A stretch of 64,000 nt of DNA from Bradysia coprophila (GCF_014529535.1 NW_023503295.1:4125970-4189969), one strand, 5' to 3'; numbered from the stretch's first letter, positions 1 through 11,864 are shown. Numbers and translations: made by a program. The notes: generated by a model not told the origin, from the letters alone.

Positions 1-49
1 AATTACCACCTATATATCGAAACTGAGTCTATACAAACAGGCAAAGGAA

Positions 50-699
50 AATAAAATGCGTCCGGTTACCCGCTTATCAAAGCATATGAATCTGTTCTCA
101 ATCTATGAGCGTCGTATAAATCGTCGGGTTCTAAAATAAACAAGAATAGACCGGCTAAGCCTGAGGTTTTTTTTCTTTTTCTCGATTTTTCCTGGAGGCA
201 AGCAGCCTGCTTGAAGCAGGAAGAATAGTTTCATTAGTTGAAATCCAGATGTTGAAACAATAAACATCTCCACCAACTTTCACCAATTTAGTAGTCTAAT
301 TCCACATTATCGAATTATAAATAGGCAAGCAGCCTAAATAATTTCATCGGTGTGTAGCTCTCAAACAGTAAACATCTCTATCAGCATGGTCGTCAACTAC
401 CAAAAATTAAGCTTTAAATCGGCGACATGTAGAATAATTTTGTCAGTCGTCGTGTAGTTCTCGAATAGCAAACATCTCTTCTCCAAAAATTACGCTTGGT
501 AGTTAATTATAGCCTTGGTAGTTATCTACCAACTATCCAACGTTCGAATTGCAATGTTAACTGTGAGCTATCGGTTATCAGATAACAGATAAATATTATT
601 TGCCTGGTGTTGATTTGCTCATAGTGGCTTTGTAATTTGGAATATCAATCCAGCTACCAAAACTACCAACTTCCAAAACTACCGACTACCAAATTTTCT
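50..699 (+). repeat. Repeat family A, copy 1 (left arm of long inverted repeat)
   Basis: This segment reappears as a near-exact reverse complement at 3253-3912, so the two form arms of about 650 bp around a 2.5 kb spacer. It opens near a motif ACAAGAATAGACCGGC and contains modules of roughly 140 bp that repeat AGTAAACATCTC-type and GGTAGT/ACTACC-type motifs; a further degenerate module continues to about 860. A related copy lies inside the element at 18582-19947, and the 56 bp satellite at 36838-38720 shares the AGATGTTTAC module. It would lie in an intron of the gene ending at 1526. Confidence 0.85.
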
Positions 700-1305
700 G
701 TCTATATATAGCAAGCAAGTAGAATCATTTCGTCAGTCGGTGCTTAGTTCTTCAACAGTAAACATCTCTGTCGAAAATTACGTTTGGTAGTCAATAATAA
801 TCTTGGTAGTCAGCTACCAACTACCAAATTTTCGAATTGTGCTAAAGAAAATATCGTCAGTGGTTTTGAGGAGATCTACAACGCATTTAGTTATTTAAAT
901 TAGAAACAGTCGATGTCAACTAAATGTGTGTCCAAGTATTCTTCAGGTGATTTATCAGCTCGGTGTATTTAAACTTGTTTTGTCCGTTTCTAGTCTATGT
1001 ACTCATTGAAGAGTATAACCTGAAGTGAATTATAACACAACACTTAACTTATACGTCTTTGTACGGGTCTCATGGGACATGGGACGCATGGTGGTAGTCA
1101 TAAAACCGTGAGAGCGTGCATTAGCAGTGTGATTGTGTGAGTGGACCAGCTAGTAAAACAGCAGAATCAAACTTACGCAAAACTTTGGTTTACAGTAACT
1201 GTAGTAGCAACATTGCCACATACCAAATAAGAACTTATTTTAAGCCCAAACGATAGTTCAAATGAGTTCAAAATGAACAAATTTTTTTCATTTCATTTCA
1301 TGCAG

Positions 1306-1526
1306 AAGACGAATGGGAAACACTGGACCTCATACCGAACATAATATTAAATCCTGGCTTTTTTGAGCCAGACGATCCAGATAATCCATCGCCGCCCTAT
1401 TCGCGTACGATTATTTTCGGCGAAGATGAATTGAGCAGCAGCGAAGACGAAACCGAAGAGGAAACGATTCCGTTCAAACGAAAATTTTCATTATTTTTTA
1501 CAGGCGACACCATCAAGCGTCTTTGA
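1306..1526 (+). CDS. Terminal coding exon of an unidentified gene
   Basis: A pyrimidine-rich tract ends in the acceptor TTTCATGCAG at 1305. The open frame that follows runs 73 codons to TGA at 1524-1526, entering in the middle of a codon (first full codon GAC at 1308). The peptide is acidic in the middle (GEDELSSSEDETEEET) and basic and hydrophobic at the end (FKRKFSLFFTGDTIKRL). That layout, the strong acceptor and the AT-rich, poly(A)-signal-like sequence after the stop suggest a last exon with 3' UTR. Earlier exons must lie left of the window. I do not recognise the protein. A second possible acceptor (TTTTTTACAG) at 1503 could give a shorter variant. Confidence 0.5.
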
Positions 1527-2449
1527 GTACAACGGTACAATGCATGCTATCGATACACTGTTTGGTTTTGTACCATATTTACGTGATATTTTTTGTGTTT
1601 TCCATTTGTTATATAATATTATTATAAAAGAAAGAAAGGAAAATAAACCCGTGTTGCGGTCGTTTGTTTTGTGTGCGCGTGTGTGTGTGTGTGCGGGGCT
1701 TTTTTTCGGTATAATGGGAAAGTGTTAGTTCATGACGTTTTTTGATTTTTAGCGAATTCGCTTCTTTCTGCCTATTTATATTATAATTTAAGTTTGATAT
1801 AATCTTTGATTAAATGGATTAAAACAGAAATTAAAATAAAAACAAAAAAATAAAATTTGTTACGATAGTTGCGGCACTGCCCAGTTTTTTAGTAGTGTTG
1901 GCAATACAATTCGGGAGAAAATGGTTTTTTATGAATGTTGAATTTGAAGTGAAACGATATATCAAAAAAATTGAAGAAAAATCTCCCGCTTTTTAAGATG
2001 ATGAGGGAGTGCGGAAACAGAAATGGAAATTAAAATTAAGAGAGAGAAGAGAAAAAAAAATAGAAAAAATATTGTTGAACAACAACGTAATTATATATTG
2101 CTGTGATAAATTTCAATTCATACTCATATGTTTTTTATTGAAACGTTTTTTCGAATGAATGAACCTAAAGGTTAGTGATAAGAACATTATTAAATTGGAG
2201 GCTTAATTTATTGTAAAAAAAAACAAACAATTAATGACAAACACCGAATACTGAAATTGTTGCATTTGGGTTTTGAATGAGTATATAAATTAGCGAACAT
2301 CAATTTCAGTCAATCGAATTGTGCCGAGGATCTCAAATGTTCCGAATTTTTAAAATTTAAATGTGTCGCATGTGGCAACAACCACATTCTCTTTTACTGC
2401 ATTATTTGATCGGTTTACTTACAGTTACCCAATTATATTATGACTACGG

Positions 2450-3240
2450 TTGTGGGATTCATTCCTTTTACATCCTACACACATCCCACATTCAATTGAA
2501 CCAACGAATTCAATTTCATTTTTGATTTTGTCGATTGGCACCATTGACAGACAAGTGGTCAGTTCTCATTATCTGCTTGTGGTGGCACCATATACTTTGC
2601 GTGTCCAAGCAGTTAAAGAAGTATTAGGTAGCGTCAATCAAAATTCTGAAAGAACAGTTTAGATCAAATCTGATTTGATCGCAAAGGCAGTAAGCAATTT
2701 AGAAGGTTTTTTTTGTGCACTATATGTATTTTACATGCTACATGCGTCGAAAACGATACTTTTCATGTTTCACGCACTAATTTCGACTTCCAAAGCATGC
2801 AAAAACCACTCGGGATAAAAAGATGAAATGTCTCGTTTTCACGTGTTTATTGACCTCGGCTACGCCTCGTATCAACAAATTCACACGAAAACCATACATT
2901 TCATCTTTTATACCAAGTCATGTAAAATACTAATGCTTTTCTGATCTTTCAAACATGAGAAGGAAATTCGTGTGAAATGGAGAAAATGTAAAACCCTAAT
3001 GAAATACATGTAGAATCAATGGAACGAATTACAATGAAGAAAACAAACAAAACCGTTAAAAACGGTGTGTTGATTGTTGAGTTTAAATTGGACAAAATAG
3101 CAAAATTCTTAATCATAAGACGTTGTGCAACAAAATAGCGATCGGCTGTACCTCTACCGTTTTTGATATCGCCTTCTTGGTATAACATATGCAAGATTCT
3201 TTTTCATAACATTTTCATTGTTCATTTGTAACAGATTGCG
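2450..3240. repeat. Interspersed repeat, copy 1 (matches 34636-35110 reversed)
   Basis: Several blocks here, including the run before GGTAGCGTCAATCAAAATTC near 2623 and the GCGATCGGCTGTACCTCTAC block near 3140, reappear in reverse complement between 34636 and 35110. No transposase-like frame is visible. A 94 bp palindrome at 2818-2911 with an apex CCTCGGCTACGCCTCG lies inside it. Confidence 0.6.
2818..2911. repeat. Palindrome with CpG-rich apex
   Basis: The arms AAAAGATGAAATGT and ACATTTCATCTTTT close on CGTTTTCACGTGT-type inner arms and on the loop CCTCGGCTACGCCTCG. The same loop appears, reversed, in a second palindrome near 4740-4810 whose arms are different. Confidence 0.75.
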
Positions 3241-3252
3241 AATCTGGAATTT

Positions 3253-3912
3253 TTGGTAGTCGGTAGTTTTGGAAGTTGGTAGTTTTGGTAGCTGGATTGA
3301 TATTCCAAATTACAAAGCCACTATGAGCAAATCAACACCAGGCAAATAATATTTATCTGTTATCTGATAACCGATAGCTCACAGTTAACATTGCAATTCG
3401 AACGTTGGATAGTTGGTAGATAACTACCAAGGCTATAATTAACTACCAAGCGTAATTTTTGGAGAAGAGATGTTTGCTATTCGAGAACTACACGACGACT
3501 GACAAAATTATTCTACATGTCGCCGATTTAAAGCTTAATTTTTGGTAGTTGACGACCATGCTGATAGAGATGTTTACTGTTTGAGAGCTACACACCGATG
3601 AAATTATTTAGGCTGCTTGCCTATTTATAATTCGATAATGTGGAATTAGACTACTAAATTGGTGAAAGTTGGTGGAGATGTTTATTGTTCAACATCTGGA
3701 TTTCAACTAATGAAACTATTCTTCCTGCTTCAAGCAGGCTGCTTGCCTCCAGGAAAAATCGAGAAAAAGAAAAAAGACCTCACCAGGCTTTAGCCGGTCT
3801 ATTCTTGTTTATTTTAGAACCCGACTGATTTATACGACGCTCATAGATTGAGAACAGATTCAATATGCTTGAATGATAAGCGAAGCCAATAACCGGACCG
3901 ATCGCATTTTAT
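3253..3912 (-). repeat. Repeat family A, copy 2 (right arm of inverted repeat)
   Basis: Near-perfect reverse complement of 50-699. With copy 1 it brackets the terminal exon at 1306-1526. The high identity over about 650 bp points to recent insertion or recent homogenisation. Confidence 0.85.
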
Positions 3913-5380
3913 TTACAACTTTGCCATGTTTGTACGATGCTCAGGTAACGATATCATAGTGTAATTGCTAAACTTTATCAAAAGAGAGAAAAACATTCCG
4001 CCAAGAATTGATGCCTTCGCATTTTTACCAAAACGAATTAAATTTACTGGAAATAAATCAGTTTGCTGCTTTTCTTTATACAAAAAAAAAACATTTCTTT
4101 TAAGTGCGAAAGGTTTCCGACAATCTCTATTAGCCCTGTCGTAAGATAATGACAACACACCAATTCAAAACAAATACACTTTTGACCTTGAAATATTCAT
4201 TCAGAAAAAAAAGCCGTATGCAAACACCAACGACAACACTCACACTCGTTTGTGTTATTCATGCCAACATACTCGTTGGATGCGAATTCATTTTTACATT
4301 TTCTTTTTTTTAAGCAAGAGCGTTGTGAATTACTCATGTCGTCTACACAATGTTTCTATAGAGCACTGCTGTACCGTTTGTAATTCATTTAAAGGTACAG
4401 AAAATACGCATAAACGTCAGGTGTCAAATGTGTCATTATGATTTGAACATGCGAAGAGAAGCACGATGTCACGATGACTTTGGCATACAAATTTTGGTGC
4501 GCATAGTTGGAGTAGTAAATGATTTTTAGTCACTAAACCGTAGGCCGAGTGTGACAATACGCATCGTGTGCCTAAAATAGTATTTTTCCTAACGTCGTTT
4601 CGTAACAGTTTTGTTCCCAACTTATGCTAAAAAGCTTTTTTAGCGAATTCGATTCCAGCACTCGCTTCCGGCTCGACCTGTTAAACTGTCATTCACTAAG
4701 ACAGCATTTTAGCAAGCGTTAGGAATAACTATTACATGACTGGGGATAAAAAACAGAGTTTGAGTGTTGTTTTGTTGATCCGAGGCGTAGCCGAGACGTT
4801 TCATTTTTATCCCGAGTTACGTAATGGATTTTGCGTCGAAAGTAGTGTTTGAGACATGAAAAGGACGGGTTTTGACGCATGTAAATGACATTTTCATTGT
4901 TAGCCGTTGACTTCTTCATTTTGTATCCATTAAAGTCTCGAACTATGTCTACAGTATCAATGAAACCGGACAACCGAAGTTTGGTTCTAACCAACGGGAA
5001 GTGAAATTTGCAGGGAAGAGGAAAGAGCGAGAAACGACATTTGCACTAGATTGGCGATTGTCTTTTGACACACAAGCAAACTTTTGAGACTTTGTTTTCT
5101 CGACAGGGAGTGAGTAGAGCTCAGGACTCTGGGAGTTGTACGTATCCACTCCATTTAAACCTAGCGAGCTCATAGTAACGAATTGGTTTGTCTCTCAATT
5201 TTCAATAATGTTTTGTTCAAGTTCATGAATGGCGTGCAATGCAATGCAATAAAAAAAACCGTAAAGACGAACGACCTTCCGACTTGTTTAATGCAATGCA
5301 ACAACAACATTCAACCCCGATATTAGTAGATCTACCTACTGCATAACCTACATTGGAAATAAAATTTAAAAATTTCTCAC
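3913..5380. other. Gene-poor stretch with two palindromes
   Basis: No convincing exon is seen. Two hairpin-like palindromes occur: 4621-4720 (TGCTAAAA...TTTTAGCA arms, apex CACTCGCTTCCGGCTCG) and about 4740-4810 (apex CCGAGGCGTAGCCGAG). A minus-strand open frame at 4949-5173 could be a cytoplasmic exon of the Ig/FnIII gene: an in-frame join at an AG near 5200 is possible, but that acceptor lacks a pyrimidine tract. Otherwise nothing is recognised. Confidence 0.4.
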
Positions 5381-6483
5381 CTGAACGTTCGTCTTCCTCG
5401 TAACAATCACGCAATAACATAAAACATACGGATAGTCCAAGTATAACCATAGCTCCCATTACAACGCTTACCGCATACGTCCACACATTTTTATCAAACT
5501 CTTTAACATCTCGTAACAAAATGCGAATCAGTTCTGCAAAGACGCACAAAAATAAAAATTAACAGCTCAATCGACGACATAACTGCCACCACAGGTAACT
5601 GCTTACCTTCGTCACCGATTTCCGGCAATGTTGTAATGAATGTATTGACTATTTCACCGGCTCCAAGCAGATTATTGCCCCAAATTCGAAATTCGTACGT
5701 GGTATTCGGCGTGAGGTGATATACTTCCATGTATCGCTAAGAGCAGACCCCGACATTAGTGTGACGGCAAAATCAACATGAAATTATGACAAAAAAAAAC
5801 ATGAGGAGAAAAAACATTTACCACATTCGGGGCAATATTAATCGGATCCAGACGTTCCCATTCGTGCAATGGTTCGTTAATTGGAACGGTTTGTCGAAAT
5901 TCGGCAGTAAAACTTTTCAACGGATAACCGCCGGACATATTTTTCTTAAACTCCCACATCAATACTCCCAGTATCGTTGAAATACGAAGACTCAAACGAG
6001 AAACAGGTCCCGGTACCGTTCGGACCACCACGTTCACTTTCATCGCTTCCACATATGTATCGTCCAAATTCTGATAGATTTCCGCCGAATCATTCAACAG
6101 TGCGCTGGCATCGGGACTAGATGTTGATATCAGGCATGTGTATGTACCAGCATCTTGTGTTGTAACGTTTGTCAACCGTAAATCACTACCAGCCTGCAAG
6201 GGAACAGTCATATTTCTTATTGTTGTTAATTCGATTAAACGGAGAAAATTTAGTTGGCAAATCGTCAATCAATCAATCAACCCATTATGTACACATGTCG
6301 CTCCACTCATACAAGCAAAAAAAAAATATTGTGATGATTCGCTTACATGAAATTGTCGATGTTCCATTTGATTTTCCTTAATCCAAATTGTCGATTTTTC
6401 ATTTGTGCACGGTATGGTGGCATTCTTTCCCATATCGATGATGTATTCGTTGTATTTTACAGTTAATGTTATGACCGACAGAA
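5381..6483 (-). CDS. Ig/fibronectin-III single-pass membrane protein (partial)
   Basis: Four minus-strand exons join in frame: 6347-6483, 5822-6193, 5607-5736 and 5381-5533, each with GT donor and AG acceptor. They encode most of an Ig domain (IPC, then TIWIKE, then the DAGTYTC motif), a fibronectin III domain (VPGPVSRL through TPNTTYEFRIWGNNLLGAGE) and a membrane-spanning segment (WTYAVSVVMGAMVILGLSVC), followed by an acidic juxtamembrane stretch. This order fits a cell-surface adhesion or guidance receptor with the Ig side outside the cell. The N-terminal exons, including the signal peptide, and the cytoplasmic end are not identified. I cannot assign it to a named family; Ig/FnIII proteins are numerous in insects. 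Confidence 0.8.
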
Positions 6484-7286
6484 CTGAAATAGAATAGTAC
6501 ATTCAGGCATTCCACTAACTTACTTTTCTCACTTTTTCCAACTATTTTCTACATCTGAAAAAGTGAGGCACTATTTGCACCATTTTCCAACTTTTTCAAC
6601 TAATTTCTCTTTTACTCACTTTTGTCAAAATATTTCTTTAAAAAATTAAATATCGTCGACAATGTAGTTACAAGAAGAACTTCAAAACGGCTCCTGCGAC
6701 GCTCAAAACGTTTCTCTTTATCTAGTAAACTTTAAACTTAACAATATCGTGGAAAACGATTGATACTTTTGCCTGGACCTTGTATTCTATGAGTGAACTT
6801 ATTTTTCTATTGACCACTTCATAATTGTACCCCTTACATCAGGTCAGTACATATTTCACATATCGGTCTCTGCTCCTACAGTTTTTGTTCAAATACATAT
6901 TTCCAACATTGATAACTAACTTGAATAAGGTTTCTATAAATAATGCACGTTCTATAACCACAAATTGAGTAATTTGGAACCATTTACCATATCAAGAGCA
7001 ACATCACTAAAGGGCATATCTCAGATATCTCGGAAACTACTTGACCGATTTTGATAAACTTCTTTTTCCTGAAACATACGAAAAAGTTATGAATTTTAAG
7101 CCTGACATTGAGTCCATCGGCCATGTGATTCCTAAAATATTCTCAAAAAACTGAAAAAAACTAACTTTTTTCAGAAAATTTCAAATTTATTACAATATTC
7201 AACCGATTTTGATTTTTAAAAAAATTCCTTACCTGAGCCTGACATGAAGTCAATGGTCATATGGTTCGGAAGATGTTGTTGGAAAA

Positions 7287-7672
7287 TAGGGCGTATCGAA
7301 TTTTGCAAATTTTAAGGACCACGATAGCCTGTGTGCGGAAAACGTAGATCATCGAAAACTGTGTCCGGGCATGTGGTTGATGAATCCGATGGAGCGATGG
7401 AAGAAGTCTCCCGGGCGGCTTTAAGTTTCCGATGGTCATAATTCGGAGAGTTGAGAGTATTTTTGAAAACAATGTTCTAGCGGGATATAGAGCTTTGAAA
7501 ACTCTACAAATCTACCGAAGAAACCTATGGTCCAAAAGGTGCCATTGCCAAGATTGCCTAACATCGAAAATGTGACCTTTTGGTTTTTGACTTATATTTC
7601 CTGAGAGACAAATGGTTTTTTTTTAGCCTGTGGTATGAGGTGGTAGAGGAGGTCGAGCACTTCCAGTTAAAA
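7287..7672 (+). repeat. Partial copy of the fold-back MITE at 45786-46691
   Basis: It starts with the same terminus TAGGGCGTATCGAATTTT and continues collinearly with the left arm of the Lst8-intron element, including the GGTAGAGGAGGTCGAGCA block that is reversed near 46320. It is more diverged, and only one arm is present. Confidence 0.75.
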
Positions 7673-7786
7673 TTGGAGTTAGCCAGAAGTGGCATTAATT
7701 TACCGATTTGCAATTTCTCACTGAATAACCTTTTATGTCCTTTGATTCCTCTAAGACTCTTTATAAGAAAATTTCAAACTCATTAC

Positions 7787-7922
7787 TGTTGAAGTTATAG
7801 ATTATAACAAAGTAGCATTGTAGAAAGGATTTATACTTTAGGTTGATCTAAGTATACCTTAATTATTCTTCATCAAAATTCATCAGTCTCCAATAAAGGT
7901 TCATAAATCACAACTTCTAACA
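7787..7922 (+). repeat. 5' LTR of copia-type element
   Basis: A 136 bp terminal repeat, TG...CA, with an AATAAAG-like motif near its end. It would carry promoter and polyadenylation signals; no canonical TATA box is obvious. Confidence 0.9.
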
Positions 7923-8131
7923 GGTTATGGGCCCAGCAACGCTTAAAACTGTTTGTGAATTATAAACCGTACATAGCTAAGCATAGCTGAACATAGTTTC
8001 GCATAGCAACGAGCATAGTAAGGCGTAGAAACTGGCATAGCAAAAGGCATAGCAAGTATCATAGCGAAACGTAGCAAGGAGCATAGTAAAACATAGTACA
8101 AGCATAGCAAAGCATAGTATCGGCGAGAACC
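7923..8131 (+). promoter_or_regulatory. Untranslated leader with primer site and GCATAG repeats
   Basis: It begins with the primer-binding site GGTTATGGGCCCAG. From about 7968 to 8120 it consists of some 16 degenerate copies of GCATAG(C/T)AA at spacings of about 9-14 bases, ending 10-15 bases before the gag ATG. A repeat leader here could act in RNA packaging or dimerisation; that is inference. Confidence 0.6.
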
Positions 8132-8917
8132 ATGGAACCGAAGGGGAAGAAACCATTTTTCGAGAAATTAAATGGAAACAATTTCACGAACTGGTCGTAC
8201 CGAATGAAATTGTACCTTCAGAAAGAAAAGTGTTGGGAAGTGATCAATCTCCCAGAGAGACCACAAGATATCCCCGAAAAGAAATGGGACAAAAAAGAGC
8301 AGAACGCAATGTATCAAATTAGTATAATGGTGGAAAACAACCAACTTCCATTTATTAAGAGAACACCTACTGCCAGGGAAGCTTGGATCGAATTGGCGAA
8401 ACACCACAGAAAGGCTTCGTTAACCACAAAAATCCGATTATTACGAAAGCTTTATCATGAAGTCTTACCGAAAGAAGGCAATATGGAGGACCATTTGTCT
8501 ACTTTAATGGGATATTACGATGATCTGTGTGAAATTGGTCATGTGGTAGATGAAAAGCAATTCGTATCGATTATCATTACAAGTGTTGGCGAAGAATATG
8601 ATAAACTGGTTACAGCATTGGATTGTCGAAATGAAGATGAGCTAACTTTGGATTTAGTCAAGTGCAAACTCCTGGACGAGTATGAGCGAAAAGTTAAAAT
8701 TAAGGAAAACAAGGATCAAGAGGAAGCTGCTTACCAAGTTTACAATAAAACGCCATTTTGTGACTTCTGTAAGACCAAAGGTCACGTAAAGAAATCTTGT
8801 TCGAAATTTCAAGGTTGGTTAGAGAAAAGAAAGAAGGAAGATCAAGATGGTAAAATTGAGTCTGCGAATGCTGTGAAAGATGTTGATTCAGATAGTGATG
8901 TGGACTATTCGTTTTGA
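8132..8917 (+). CDS. Gag (nucleocapsid) protein of copia-type element
   Basis: A 261-residue intact frame with the copia-family gag layout. The N-terminus (FEKLNGNNFTNWSYRMKLYL) is the conserved gag capsid start, the helical capsid core follows (TAREAWIELAKHH, GNMEDHLSTLMGYYDDL), and a CCHC zinc knuckle CDFCKTKGHVKKSC lies near residues 210-223. An acidic tail ends at TGA 8915-8917, only 29 bases before the right LTR. Such proteins assemble into virus-like particles that package RNA. The ATG sits in a good context (GAACCATGG). The frame has no protease or polymerase extension, so any particle would lack its own enzymes. Confidence 0.92.
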   Translation: MEPKGKKPFFEKLNGNNFTNWSYRMKLYLQKEKCWEVINLPERPQDIPEKKWDKKEQNAMYQISIMVENNQLPFIKRTPTAREAWIELAKHHRKASLTTKIRLLRKLYHEVLPKEGNMEDHLSTLMGYYDDLCEIGHVVDEKQFVSIIITSVGEEYDKLVTALDCRNEDELTLDLVKCKLLDEYERKVKIKENKDQEEAAYQVYNKTPFCDFCKTKGHVKKSCSKFQGWLEKRKKEDQDGKIESANAVKDVDSDSDVDYSF

Positions 8918-8946
8918 TTCTTATACAATGCAACTTTGAGAGGAAG

Positions 8947-9084
8947 TGTTGAAGTTATAGATTATAACAAAGTAGCATTGTAGAAAGGATTTATACTTTA
9001 GGTTGATCTAAGTATACCTTAATAATTCTTCATCAAAATTCATCAGTCTCCAATAAAGGTTCATACAAATCACAACTTCTAACA
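8947..9084 (+). repeat. 3' LTR of copia-type element
   Basis: A 138 bp direct repeat of 7787-7922 with one substitution and a 2-base insertion, followed by the target duplication ATTAC. Confidence 0.9.
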
Positions 9085-9089
9085 ATTAC

Positions 9090-10991
9090 CATCGCGTGAC
9101 TAGCGAATTGAAACTCTTCAAGTTAGCGCGGTCCATATGAAATCGTGTGGCTTTTTCATATAATTTATAATCTCAGAAATTAGAATCAATTATGTCAACT
9201 TTTTGGAGGAAGTAATAAATCCCATTTAGAGCAATCCTTTTATCGACCTTTGTACATCCTATTCAACCTTTGGCTTCAGAACATCGACCGTCAACTACCT
9301 TGGTTTGCGTAAATGCCAATTACTTGACAAAGTAGTTGTTTAAGAGTTCGTGGATCAAGAAAGTGAAAGTAACTTGCTCCAATCCTCATAAATAACAATG
9401 AAGTTTGATCCTAACAATTTATGGCTTGATCCTCAGAAAATTGTGGAATAAATTTTGATCTGCAACAAACTTACGCGGTATTTTAAAATTTTCGATGGTA
9501 AATGTAATGCTCTAAAGTTAAGATTGAAGGTGGTCAACGAATTGGCACTATATTCAATGGGGCTCGTTAAAAATAGGTTATAAAAGTTGGTGATAACTCA
9601 CCTTTTCCCTACTTTTTCGTTACAAAATCCAACTATTTTTAGCAACTATTTTCCCTAACTTTACTCACTTTTCGACTGTTTTATTTTAAATTTATTGTGG
9701 AATGCCAGTACATTACCAGTGAAGGAATTCGATATCTAGTATCCAGATGAGTGAAAGAATCCGAGATATAAAATTATTTCTCGTGTATAGTACGGCGTTT
9801 TACTTTACGAGCGATGGAAACACTTTTCGCCAGTGAGGGAAAAGACACATTCCTTCCCTAGTAAAGTAAAATTAATTGAATATGATCGTCCGAAAGTTGG
9901 TCATGTAGTTTGCTGATTACCAATTGAAACGTTCAGGACATTCAAAATGAATTTTGAAATTAATGAACGAGAGAGCAGAACGACAACCGAAAGTTTTGTA
10001 ATGTTGACAGAGAAATCAACTGTTGACAAAGGATGGAATAGATCATAAAAGACCTGGTTGGCTGTAAACAATGCAACAAATGTAAAGACAAGAAAATTGT
10101 ATGTCTGAGGTTTGAATTCACAAAAAAAAAACGAAAAGATAATTTAAAAAAATTCTCCAGACACAACAACGACTATAAATTGCAATGCAATTTTGTTTCA
10201 TTGACCACCATCAATTAATCTGATCAAAATTTTAGTCTTTTGGTCAACAATTTGTTAAATCAATGAAAACACGCAAACTAAAAATAGATTTCACTAAAAT
10301 GATATCTATTATTCCGACATATGGGACCTGTAACTCGTAACATTGTATGGAAAAGATAACACACCTTTTGCACATATGCTCATAACACTGTGATATTAAT
10401 ATTTATCAAAAAAAAAAAAAATTGGTTCAAACTATTACCTTGTGTAAATAGCAATAAATTCAGGGAATAACTTGAAATGGTTCCACAGATAGACATCCTT
10501 CCATAGTTGTATTAGCGTGTCTCAAGTTGTTTGTCGTTCCAACATTTTCAATATTTTTTCTCTAAATTTTGTAAGGATTTTGTAGGAAATTCAGAAAAAA
10601 TGGTTTTTGGGAGAACTTGCACGAAAAAAAAACGTCAGATGAAACGTCAAAACCATTGCACGTACCAAAACAAACAAGTGCTGGGTGTACAATATAGCGA
10701 CGTCGCGGAATGAAATATACTCACTAAAGTTTTTTTTTGTGGTGTGTAAGACCAAGGTTCGACATGCGAATGCGAAGAGAAACACAACTCATATCCACAC
10801 CCACACACGATTTTCATGTTTTGTTTGCCTAAAATCGAGCTGGTGAGTGCATTTCATGTCACGTGAAAACTCGTTTTGAGCATCAGAAAAAATAAACAGC
10901 GCGAATTTTGAAAATGATTTTTTTTTCGCTTTAAGAGTGTTATCATCAAAACATCGAACAAAATCAGACATTTTGGGACAAGTTATCACAG
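9090..10991. other. Intergenic, AT-rich, no gene recognised
   Basis: No exon or RNA gene is seen. A hairpin with TTTTACTTTAC/GTAAAGTAAAA arms lies at about 9794-9875. Pyrimidine-rich sequence at 9590-9700 loosely resembles 6510-6640. Confidence 0.4.
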
Positions 10992-11864
10992 ATATTAGTG
11001 ACTTATAGCTCATTCGATTCGTTGAACTTTTGCGAGTAAAACGTAGCACTACGTTTGGTGAACTTTATTTTGTTGTCGACGCTCGAGTTCATGAAGTAAG
11101 GATCTGCCAAAAGGGGCCAGAAATCGTTTTCTCGCGATTAGTCGAGTAAAACCATTTTGGGAAAACGCTTTTTTAGCTAGCCTTGTAGGCCTTGAAGAGG
11201 CGCACATTTTGAGTATACACACCACCAGGTCCATGTCGATCTGTTGGTGATATCAATCATTTTAGGTGAAAAAATAGGTGATTTTCCCAAGTCCCTGACC
11301 GGCTGCAGTGACATAAGTCCGAGACATGATATGTATGGTGAGAGAACCTAGCCTCTATAGTACCATAACATGTAAAAACATCCTTGGATAAGTTTCACTG
11401 CAAAGGGTTTGAGCGACTTTAGCGGAAGTCCATCCCAAGTCGACGAAATTTTATCCCTTTCTTTCGTTTGTTTTTCGCTTTTTTGAGGTTTTTTGTGCGG
11501 CTATTCATTATTTATTGCTGACAAGAGTGAGATCAACTAAAATCAATAATTTTTTGATGTATTCTTATACTTCTTATACTCTTGGAACCTAAATTTCGAT
11601 CTATTTGGACTATTTTCTATATAAAAGTGGGATATGAAGCATTTTTGGACGTTTTTTGTGGCTATTAAATATTTATTTTCAATAACACTTTTATTGAAAA
11701 TAAATATTGAATCGCCTAATCGCGAGAAAACGATTTTTGGCCCCTTACGCAGACCCTTACTTCATGACCTCGAGCGTCGACAACAAAATAAAGTTCACCA
11801 AACGTAGTACTACGTTTTACTCGCAAAAGGTCAACGAATCGAATGAGCTGTAAGTCACTAATTT
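10992..11864. repeat. Inverted repeat, 149 bp arms around a 575 bp spacer
   Basis: Left arm 10992-11140 and right arm 11716-11864 are close reverse complements, sharing GTTGTCGACGCTCGAG-type and TTTTCTCGCGATTAG-type blocks. The spacer (11141-11715) holds no gene-like frame. The structure resembles a fold-back or MITE-type element; target duplications are not evident. Confidence 0.8.

Larger units (their letters stand above)
7787..9084 (+). mobile_element. Copia-type LTR retrotransposon carrying only gag
   Basis: Two direct LTRs (7787-7922 and 8947-9084) begin TGTTGAAG and end CTAACA; they differ by one base and a 2-base indel. The element is bounded by the 5 bp target duplication ATTAC (7782-7786 and 9085-9089). 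Directly after the left LTR is GGTTATGGGCCCAG, the half-tRNA initiator-Met primer site typical of copia. A purine tract GAGAGGAAG abuts the right LTR. Between them is one intact gag frame (8132-8917); no protease, integrase or reverse transcriptase is present. It therefore depends on enzymes from another element. The near-identical LTRs and exact duplication indicate a recent insertion. Confidence 0.93.

Noticed and set aside
3913-4158. 81-residue minus frame as a host gene
   Set aside because: No recognisable motif, no splice signals, and placed next to repeat arms.
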